Shown here one piece after another: positions 7,202 to 13,384 of a stretch of DNA of 19,243 nucleotides. A program made the position numbers and the translations under genes. Every line of letters starts with the position of its first letter. The first letter of the stretch is position 1. The notes under the pieces were generated by a model. The model saw only the letters and a program-made list of their open reading frames with translations. It was not told the origin of the DNA and did no database searches. The DNA is from Gemmatimonadaceae bacterium (GTDB lineage Bacteria; Latescibacterota; UBA2968; UBA8231), in contig PBSR01000274.1 of NCBI GenBank assembly GCA_002726335.1, forward strand, positions 1 through 19,243, read 5' to 3'.

Positions 7202-8569
7202 ATGGCCGTCCTGCAACCCCAGGCCGTCCTGGGCGTCCACATCACAGTCCCCGATCCTCCTGCCGACGAGTTCACACGCTTGCCTTTCAGGCCGCTCTCC
7301 CGGTCCCTCTGTCTCTGGCTGACCTGTCTCCTCGTTTCGATCAGCTGCCCGAGTTGGGGCGAGGCTCAACAGTTGCTGGACTCCGAGATCTCAGAAGCGG
7401 TTGCGGCTGTTAATAGAGCTCTCGCTCTACCCGCCGCAGCGCGGCGTGAGGCCTTGCTTCGTGTTGTTGATGAACACGTCGATGTGGCCCATGTGGCGGA
7501 ACAGGTGTTCGGCGACTATGTCGAAGACGCCCTCGTCGAGTTCGAGAAGCTCATGGAAGAGGCCGAGTTCAGGCGCTTCGACGCCGCTCATCGGTCGCGG
7601 ATCGATCTCGCGCTGAGGCAGCGCATCGCCGCCGACCTGGACTCGTTTTTCCTGGCGGCGAACACCTCTCACGTCAGAGCATCCGGAGTCGAGTCCTCTG
7701 ACAGGGACGGAATTGCGCGTGTGACCCTCCGTTCTGCCGGTATGGAACAGAACGTTGAGTGTCGTCTCCGCAGGCACGCGGGCAGGTGGTCCTTCACCGA
7801 CTGTGGCGAGGCATCCTCCGTCACCGATGGCTACCGAAAACTCACTCGCACCGCTGTTCACCGACGACTCTCCCCCGCCGTCGTCGAAGCACAGCTGACC
7901 CGCAAGCCGTACATCGTCCTGGAGGACTTCTCGCTGTCAGACCCGGGCGCACTGCCCACCGGCTGGCGATGGTTCAGGAAAGACAACAACAAACACAAGC
8001 CCTACCGGGTCGTCAGGCAGGGAGACGACCACTATCTGGCTGCCGAGGATCGGGGCAGCTCCGTCATCCTGCTGCGATGGGCGCACTGGAACCCGCGAGA
8101 ATTCCCCATCTTAAGCTGGTGCTGGAAGGTCGATCAGCTTCCACCGGGCGGTGATGAGCGATACAAGGAGACCAACGACAGTGCCGCGGGATTGTACGTG
8201 ATCTTCTCCAAGACGTTCCTGCGTGTCCCCCGGCAGGTGAAGTACGTCTAGAGCACCACCTTGCCGGTGGGCACCATCGGACGCAGGAAACGTTGGGCAC
8301 GGCCGCATTTCCACGTCCTCGAAAGCGGTGGCGGCAATGCCGGGAAGTGGCGCGTCGCAACGATCGACCTGGGGCAGTCGTACGATTCGACCTATGGCGG
8401 ACGACCACAGAACCGAACGGAGGGTATCGGATTGCTCTCGGATGCCAACTCGACCCACTCCGTCGCCACCGCGTCCTATGGAGAGATCCGCGCCTGGAAG
8501 CGCGAGGCCGTCAGCGACAGCCTGCTACAACGCCAGTGCGCATGCCTGGCCAAGATCGCCCCGGACTGA
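7202..8569 (+). pseudogene. Exported DUF3047 protein interrupted by an in-frame TAG at codon 350
   Basis: The reading frame runs 349 codons to a TAG at 8249-8251 and then continues open in the same frame to TGA at 8567-8569. Residues ~33-55 are a hydrophobic signal or anchor segment after a long N-terminal tail, with AGGA about 6 bases before ATG 7202. Residues ~58-155 form a charged helical domain loosely like MlaC/Ttg2 auxiliary proteins (low confidence). From about residue 228 (YIVLEDFSL) the protein matches DUF3047: TGWRWF, LSWCWKVDQLP, NDSAAGLYVIF, then KYV-stop-STTLPVGT, and past the stop HVLESGGG, WRVATIDL, LLSDANSTHSVATASYGEIRAW. The stop replaces the Trp expected in the family's KYVWS motif, so one G-to-A change (TGG to TAG) explains it. 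It may be a real nonsense mutation, an assembly error or readthrough. If translated only to the stop, the product is 349 aa and lacks the end of the domain. Confidence 0.8.
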
Positions 8570-8572
8570 CTC

Positions 8573-9316
8573 ATGCTCCGAGCCGCCACAACCCTCACAC
8601 TCCTGCTGTCCGCCTGCGCCGGTGCACCCGGGAACCCACCCGCTGCCCGTGAGAACGCTCTGTTCTTCGAGGATTTCTCCCACGGACTGGATGACTGGTG
8701 GGTCGAGGGTGGGCAACGAGTCTGGCTCGCAGACGGGCGTCTCCACGTCCGCGCCGATCCCGATCGTGACCAGGGTGAAGAGGGCTTCGCCGTCGCCACG
8801 GTGTGGTGCCGTCAGAGCTTTCCAAGCGACATCCTCATCGAGTTCGACGCCCATGTGATCAGCTCCTCCCTCGACGTCAACAATATCAACTTCTTCCTCG
8901 CCTACTCCGACCCCTCCGGCCGCCCCCTGTCTGCCTCTCGAGACGCCCGGGCGGGCGCCCGCTACGGTGCGTATCACGGGCTGAACGGGCATATCGTCAC
9001 ATTCCTGCGGGCCGGCGATCACACCTACCCGGACGGTTCGGCCATGGGCCGGATCCGCATCCGTCACAACCCGGGCTTCGAGTTGCTGGGTGAGACCTAC
9101 GCCCACCACTGCGAGCAGGGCCGCACCTACCACGTGGCCATCACCAAGCGCGGATCGACTCTCTCCGTGGCCGTGGACGGCATCACCTACTGCACCGTTA
9201 CCGACCCGGACATGCAAGGGGCAGGCCTCATCGGCTGCCGCACCTTCCGCTCCTACCTGTGGTGGGACAACATCCGGGTCACCGACCTGAGCCCGGATCG
9301 GCGCAACGCTGGCTGA
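8573..9316 (+). CDS. Lipoprotein with concanavalin A-like (DUF1961/DUF6250-type) domain
   Basis: This 247-aa protein has a short type II signal peptide with lipobox LSAC (residues 12-15), so Cys15 should be lipidated and the protein anchored to a membrane facing the periplasm or outside. The body is beta-rich. FFEDFSHGLDDWWVEG, a TVW strand, SSLDVNNINFFLAYSD, and the final GLIGCRTFRSYLWWDNIRV recall jelly-roll domains of the DUF1961/DUF6250 sort, which are found with glycan-active proteins. The family assignment is from motif memory only. It begins 3 bp after the DUF3047 gene and ends the plus-strand operon, converging on metG. Confidence 0.7.
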   Translation: MLRAATTLTLLLSACAGAPGNPPAARENALFFEDFSHGLDDWWVEGGQRVWLADGRLHVRADPDRDQGEEGFAVATVWCRQSFPSDILIEFDAHVISSSLDVNNINFFLAYSDPSGRPLSASRDARAGARYGAYHGLNGHIVTFLRAGDHTYPDGSAMGRIRIRHNPGFELLGETYAHHCEQGRTYHVAITKRGSTLSVAVDGITYCTVTDPDMQGAGLIGCRTFRSYLWWDNIRVTDLSPDRRNAG

Positions 9317-9340
9317 TCGGTTGAAATGGTCAGGCAGGAT

Positions 9341-9362
9341 GATGACAGGCCGCCCTGTCATC
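9341..9362. terminator. Perfect 9-bp hairpin between convergent genes
   Basis: GATGACAGG (9341-9349) and CCTGTCATC (9354-9362) form a perfect 9-bp inverted repeat with a 4-base loop. It lies just past the lipoprotein stop and overlaps the metG stop codon (9358-9360). No T-run follows on either strand, so it is not a textbook intrinsic terminator. The position between convergent genes still suggests a bidirectional transcript end or a 3'-end stabiliser. Confidence 0.5.
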
Positions 9363-10791
9363 GTCGCGGAAACAGCACCTCTCCCACCTTGACCGCAGGA
9401 CTCGAGAACCGCTGTTCGATCTCGACGGCCGTGTGCGGCAGAAACGGCCGGAGTCCCGCACCCACCTGCCGTATCCGCCGTACCCAGTCCGCCAGATCCC
9501 GGTGGAGATCCGCTGACTCACCAGGGGGCAGGGCCTCCCATGGTTTGGCACGGTCAATACTGCGGTTCAACTGAGCGATCTCATCCCACAGCTGCCGCAG
9601 CGCCTGTTGGAACTGATATTCCCCCGTGGCGTCACGCACGACGGATGTAGCCTCCGGCGTTGACTGACCGTCCGTCCGGAATCCCGCTCGTTCACACAGC
9701 GTCTCGAGCCGACGCACCAGGTTGCCCAGTCCGTTCGCCAGATCCGCCTGATACACCTCTTCGAGCCGCGACTCCGAGTAATCCCCATCGGCTCCCGCTG
9801 GAATGGCGCGCAGCAGGTAGTAGCGGAGTACATCGGCGCCGTACTTGTCGATCACCGGGAAGGGGCTCACCGCGTTCCCCCGCGATTTGCTGATCTTCTC
9901 ACCATCCACACTCAGAAACCCGTGAACGACGACAGACGTGGGCAGCGGCAGACCGGCGGAGGCGAGCAACGCCGGCCACAGCACGGCGTGGAATCTGAGG
10001 ATGTCCTTGCCGATGATGTGGACCCGCCGACCGCTCCCCTGCCAATAGCGGGCGAAAGCCTCTGCCCCCGATCCGTACCCCAGGCCGGACAGGTAATTCG
10101 TCAGGGCGTCCACCCAGACGTAGACGGTCTGGCTGTAATCCCCCGGCACGGGAACACCCCACCCCCGCGAGCGCTCCCGTGAGCGCGATACGCTGCCGTC
10201 GCGCAGACCCTGAGCGATGAAACCCAGTGCCTCCCGCTGCCGCGAGGCGGGTGTGACATGGAGGACACCTTCTGTCAGCCAGGCTTCGAGTTGTGACTGA
10301 TAGTGAGACAGGGCGAAGAAGTGATTCTCCTCGTCTACGGCTTCTGGCGGCACCCGATGAGTAGGACACAGTCCCTCACTGAGTTCCTCCTGTTCGTAGA
10401 AACGCTCGCAGCCCACACAGTAGAGCCCCCGATAGCCGCGCAGCGAGAGGTCGTCGGCTCGCAGCGAGCTCCACAGCTTCTGCACGGCCGCGTGGTGTCC
10501 GGACCCCGAGGTGCGGACGAATGCATCCGCCGAGATCCCCAGGGCCGACACCAGCTTCTCGAAGAGCGGTGCGTTGCGATCACACAGTTGCCCGGGGGTG
10601 ATCCCCAGCTGCTCAGCCGCCCTCACGTTGGTCAGGGCGTTCTCGTCCGTGCCGGTCAGGAAGAACACATCCTCGCCCTGCAGACGGTGCCACCTGGCGA
10701 TGGTGTCCGCGATCACGAGTTCCAGGGCAAAACCCACGTGAGGCGCGGCGTTGACGTACGGAATCGATGTGGAAACGAAAGTGCTGGTCAT
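9358..10791 (-). CDS. metG: Methionyl-tRNA synthetase
   Basis: This 477-aa class I aminoacyl-tRNA synthetase charges tRNA-Met. The HIGH motif appears as PHVGF (His18) and the KMSKS loop as KISKS (residues 299-303). A zinc-knuckle insert is present with C125-V-G-C128 and C142-P-T-H145, in the common Cx2C...Cx2C/H pattern. The ENHFFALSHYQ and YVWVDALTNYL segments are typical MetRS. It ends after the helical anticodon-binding domain and lacks the C-terminal EMAP-II-like tRNA-binding extension found in some homologues, so this is the short form. The start at 10791 is set by GGAGG 8 bases upstream; a frame extension to 10839 runs into the terminator hairpin of the leader. Regulation by attenuation is suggested by that leader. 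Confidence 0.95.
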   Translation of the reverse strand: MTSTFVSTSIPYVNAAPHVGFALELVIADTIARWHRLQGEDVFFLTGTDENALTNVRAAEQLGITPGQLCDRNAPLFEKLVSALGISADAFVRTSGSGHHAAVQKLWSSLRADDLSLRGYRGLYCVGCERFYEQEELSEGLCPTHRVPPEAVDEENHFFALSHYQSQLEAWLTEGVLHVTPASRQREALGFIAQGLRDGSVSRSRERSRGWGVPVPGDYSQTVYVWVDALTNYLSGLGYGSGAEAFARYWQGSGRRVHIIGKDILRFHAVLWPALLASAGLPLPTSVVVHGFLSVDGEKISKSRGNAVSPFPVIDKYGADVLRYYLLRAIPAGADGDYSESRLEEVYQADLANGLGNLVRRLETLCERAGFRTDGQSTPEATSVVRDATGEYQFQQALRQLWDEIAQLNRSIDRAKPWEALPPGESADLHRDLADWVRRIRQVGAGLRPFLPHTAVEIEQRFSSPAVKVGEVLFPRR

Positions 10792-10825
10792 CTCAATGGC
10801 CTCCGTGGTTGGTGGGCAGAACGAG

Positions 10826-10859
10826 AAAAGCCCCGCCATCGTTGATCGACAGCGGGGCT
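10826..10859 (-). terminator. Terminator-like hairpin in the metG leader (candidate attenuator)
   Basis: Read on the minus strand, AGCCCCGC (10859-10852) pairs perfectly with GCGGGGCT (10836-10829) and is followed at once by TTTTCTC, the form of an intrinsic terminator. It ends about 35 bases before the metG start. The next gene to the right is divergent (plus strand), so no upstream minus-strand gene needs this terminator. It therefore fits premature termination within the metG leader. The opposite strand has no T-run after the stem. Confidence 0.7.
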
Positions 10860-10891
10860 CGGGTCAGATTTATCTGATACTACGGCTACAC

Positions 10892-10939
10892 CTATCCACA
10901 CTCTCCACTGTCACGGGATGTCATCCGTGGCATGGCCAT
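10892..10939 (-). CDS. Possible Met-rich leader peptide of metG (15 codons)
   Basis: Within the metG leader, a 15-codon ORF reads MAMPRMTSRDSGECG. Three of its first six codons are ATG. It ends with TAG about 33 bases before the terminator-like stem. A Met-rich leader peptide would let ribosome stalling sense charged tRNA-Met. Against this, no Shine-Dalgarno is visible before the first ATG, and the Met codons are not consecutive, so chance is a real alternative. Confidence 0.3.
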   Translation of the reverse strand: MAMPRMTSRDSGECG

Positions 10940-10967
10940 AGGCGGGTTCTGCGCCGCAATCGGCGCC

Positions 10968-10996
10968 TGTAGCGAAAAATCGGTCATACCAGTCAA
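10968..10996 (-). promoter_or_regulatory. Candidate metG promoter
   Basis: On the minus strand, TTGACT (10996-10991) matches the sigma-70 -35 box at 5 of 6 positions and is followed, with 17-base spacing, by GCTACA (10973-10968), a weak -10 box. Transcription from here would give a leader of about 170 bases before metG. It would contain a GCGCCG/CGGCGC hairpin (10951-10966), a CACGG/CCGTG hairpin (10912-10929), the TCAGAT/ATCTGA palindrome (10864-10877) and the terminator-like stem. Confidence 0.4.
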
Positions 10997-11107
10997 CTAC
11001 GGTGTCCCTGTCGCACAGTGTCAACCTGCGTCGTCCCGATCGTCTCCTTGCCAGCCGGAACGGTTCTGGCCTTCTTCCTCAGATCACGCCAGTCACGAAA
11101 GCGTTGC

Positions 11108-11731
11108 ATGAGCAAGACACCCTTCTGGGAAGCCAGCTACCGTCGTCCAGGCCGACTCGATACGTTCGGGGGTGGCAAACCCGGCAAGGACGTTGTCGCC
11201 GCCGCCAGCCTTCCGGCAGGATCCCGTGTTCTCGATCTCGGCTGCGGCGAGGGACGCAATGCCCTCTATCTGGCCAGCCTCGGCCACGTGACCTTCGCCT
11301 CGGACATCTCCCCCACCGGCATCAGCAAGCTGGAATCAGTGGCAGCTGATCTCGGTGTCGAGGTAACCGCCTCGGTCTGCGACATGCGCGACTACGAGCT
11401 GCCCGAAGCGCTGGATCTCGTGGTCTGTCACGGATGCCTGCACCTGATCCCGCGTTGTGACTGGCAGTCTGTGATTCAGCGCCTGCAACAGCGTACCGTC
11501 GATGGCGGCTGCCATACGGTGGGCGTGTTCACCGACACCGTGCCAGAGCCGCCGGACCAGGAGGGGCTGATGGTCGGGCTCTTCCGCGAGGGTGAGCTGG
11601 CAGAGCCTTATTCGACCTGGGACATCCTCGACAGCAGCAGCCTGGTCTTCGAGCACGAGCACCCGGAAGGCCCCAGGCACCGGCATGCCGCCAATACGCT
11701 GACGGCCCGCAAGCCCCGTGGTGAGGGCTGA
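11108..11731 (+). CDS. TehB-like SAM-dependent methyltransferase
   Basis: This 207-aa protein begins MSKTPFWEASYRRPGRLDTFGGGKPGKDVV and has SAM motif I at residues 41-51 (VLDLGCGEGRN) with post-I FASDIS. Motif IV is LDLVVCHGCLHLI. The FG-x-KPGKDV lead-in and NALYLA after motif I are characteristic of the TehB (tellurite resistance, PF03848) group, whose members methylate tellurite, selenite or thiols. I chose ATG 11108; the frame is open upstream to 11018, but that part lacks family features. The ribosome binding site is poor. It is divergent from metG and converges on the PFOR genes. Confidence 0.82.
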   Translation: MSKTPFWEASYRRPGRLDTFGGGKPGKDVVAAASLPAGSRVLDLGCGEGRNALYLASLGHVTFASDISPTGISKLESVAADLGVEVTASVCDMRDYELPEALDLVVCHGCLHLIPRCDWQSVIQRLQQRTVDGGCHTVGVFTDTVPEPPDQEGLMVGLFREGELAEPYSTWDILDSSSLVFEHEHPEGPRHRHAANTLTARKPRGEG

Positions 11732-11745
11732 CCCTGTCCGGCTGA

Positions 11746-13383
11746 CTACTCCGGGTCCACCCTCACGCCGGCCATCTCCTGCAGCAGATGCCAGTTGGCC
11801 AGGCGATCCGCCTGCGCCGCGAGCAGTGTCTCGGAGGGATTGCCTTCCTTGTCGAAGTGTTTGGCGAAACGTCCCTCGGTGCGGGCGAAGTTGACGAAGT
11901 CCACGACCTCACCCGTCTTCCGGATCGTGTACCAGTCGTCCTTCTGTCCGGGGTTTCCCTGCAGATTCAGACGCTGTTTCAGCGTCTCCCCCTTGCGCGG
12001 GTCATAGACGAACACCGGGAAGGCGCGAGACTCGACTGCGTGCTTGGCCTGCCGACGGGCGGCTTCGTCACCGACACCGTGCTCGGGTTGACAGGTCGTA
12101 TAGGCGTTGACGATGGCCGGACCATCGAAGCTGGCCGCGTCCAGGATAGCTTTGTAGAAGTGGTTGGGGATGGCGGCTGACACCTGCGTCACAAAGGTGT
12201 TGGGATGCATCATACAGATCCGGCCGATCTCCTTGCGCAGCTCCTGTTTGCCGCCGATAACGCGTCCGTGCTGGCTCATCTTGGTCTCTTGTGCCTGGTA
12301 GGTCGCCGTCGACGACTGACCACCGGTATTGGAGTACACCTGGGTATCGAGGATGAGGACCTTGATGTTGAGACCGCTCGCCATCATCCGGCTCAGGCTC
12401 TGGAAGCCGATGTCGTTCATGGCGCCATCGCCGCCGATAGCCCACAGCTGCTTGTCCTGCCATCCGAGCTGATCCCAACGCATGCGGATGCCGATGGCGT
12501 CGGCCGGGGCGTTCTCGAACAGGCTGTTCGTCCAGGGGACAGTGTACGGATTGTAGGGATAAGTTGATCCGTATACCGTGTTGCAGCCGGTGGCGGCCAC
12601 GATGCCGAGACGCTCCGATCCGTACTTGTATCCCATCGCCGCCAGCCACATGCGCAGCACCGTCGCCTCACCGCAGCCGGCACACGATCCGGCGCCGCCG
12701 ACAAAGGGAGACAGGCTCTCTTCGGCGAGCATCATGTCCACCGCCACCTTGTCGCTGATGTACTCCGTCGGCGTCGGTGGCAGCCAGCGCATGAAATCCA
12801 TGCCCGTCTGGTAGACGGGAACGGTGTCGTCCTCCTTCTCTACCATCTCCAGTGCATCGTACCCCAGATCCGAGCAGGCTTCCACGCACTCGGCGCAGCC
12901 CTTGCATTTCGTCGGGTCGACGAAAATACCGAACTGGCCTGGTGTAGCGCCCTTCTTTTCTGGCACCTTGGCGAACTTGTTGGTCGTGGCAAACTGCTGG
13001 CGCAGATACTCCACGTCCGTTTGCCCGTCGACCTCCTGCAGCTTCTCGTCCAGCACGGGAGTCTCGACCACCTTGGCCAGGATCGCGGTATCCGGACACT
13101 CCGTCACGCACGTCATGCAGCCGACGCACTTGTCGTTCAGAAACCGCGGGATCTCAGGCGCGATGTAGCTGAAGTCACGATGGGCCCCGGTGCCGGCGGG
13201 GATGATGCTGCGCGCCAGCGCCTCGTCGGCCACCAGCTCGTCGTCTTCTCCATGATCGTAGGCCAGCAGGACGTTTTCGAAGAAGTCCTGCGCATCCCAG
13301 ACCTTTGGCAGCCCGGCCGAAGCCGGGCTCGCCACGTCGCTATCGCTGAGCTCCTTGATATCTGTCTGCGTCGTCACACCCAT
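11746..13383 (-). CDS. Pyruvate:ferredoxin oxidoreductase, ferredoxin + TPP-binding (beta) part
   Basis: This 545-aa protein corresponds to the C-terminal half of single-chain PFOR/NifJ. It carries two 4Fe-4S ferredoxin motifs (C86, C89, C92, C96 and C160, C163, C166, C170). A proximal-cluster set follows: C234 and C237 in SCAGCGEA, C267 in ATGCN and C431 in TTCQP. The thiamine diphosphate site is IGGDGAMNDIG (about 316-326) with VYSNTGGQSS. Together these oxidatively decarboxylate pyruvate (or a related 2-oxoacid) to acetyl-CoA and pass electrons to ferredoxin or flavodoxin. The start at 13383 has a perfect AGGAGG 6 bases upstream inside the end of the preceding gene. Only 1 bp separates the two genes. 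All expected cysteines are present, so it should be functional with its partner. Confidence 0.93.
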   Translation of the reverse strand: MGVTTQTDIKELSDSDVASPASAGLPKVWDAQDFFENVLLAYDHGEDDELVADEALARSIIPAGTGAHRDFSYIAPEIPRFLNDKCVGCMTCVTECPDTAILAKVVETPVLDEKLQEVDGQTDVEYLRQQFATTNKFAKVPEKKGATPGQFGIFVDPTKCKGCAECVEACSDLGYDALEMVEKEDDTVPVYQTGMDFMRWLPPTPTEYISDKVAVDMMLAEESLSPFVGGAGSCAGCGEATVLRMWLAAMGYKYGSERLGIVAATGCNTVYGSTYPYNPYTVPWTNSLFENAPADAIGIRMRWDQLGWQDKQLWAIGGDGAMNDIGFQSLSRMMASGLNIKVLILDTQVYSNTGGQSSTATYQAQETKMSQHGRVIGGKQELRKEIGRICMMHPNTFVTQVSAAIPNHFYKAILDAASFDGPAIVNAYTTCQPEHGVGDEAARRQAKHAVESRAFPVFVYDPRKGETLKQRLNLQGNPGQKDDWYTIRKTGEVVDFVNFARTEGRFAKHFDKEGNPSETLLAAQADRLANWHLLQEMAGVRVDPE

Positions 13384-13384
13384 G

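Larger units (their letters stand above)
10792..11107. other. Divergent intergenic region between metG and the TehB-like gene
   Basis: This 316-bp gap holds the metG leader described separately and, nearest the plus-strand methyltransferase, about 110 bp with no clear promoter. I find no tRNA, and no T-box consensus (AGGGTGGnACCGCG) or SAM-I riboswitch core. The region is rich in short perfect inverted repeats on the metG side only. Confidence 0.6.

Noticed and set aside
8252..8569. Separate small gene downstream of the TAG
   Set aside because: It is in the same frame as the DUF3047 gene and completes that domain; the only start would be TTG 8261 with no ribosome binding site, so it is the tail of the interrupted gene.
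10792..11000. T-box or SAM riboswitch upstream of metG
   Set aside because: The conserved T-box sequence and the SAM-I core are absent from the leader on either strand, although the terminator arrangement is riboswitch-like.
11721..11766. GTGAGGG/CCCTCAC inverted repeat between the convergent TehB-like and PFOR genes
   Set aside because: The arms are 7 bp with a loop of more than 30 bases and no T-run, so a terminator call is not supported.
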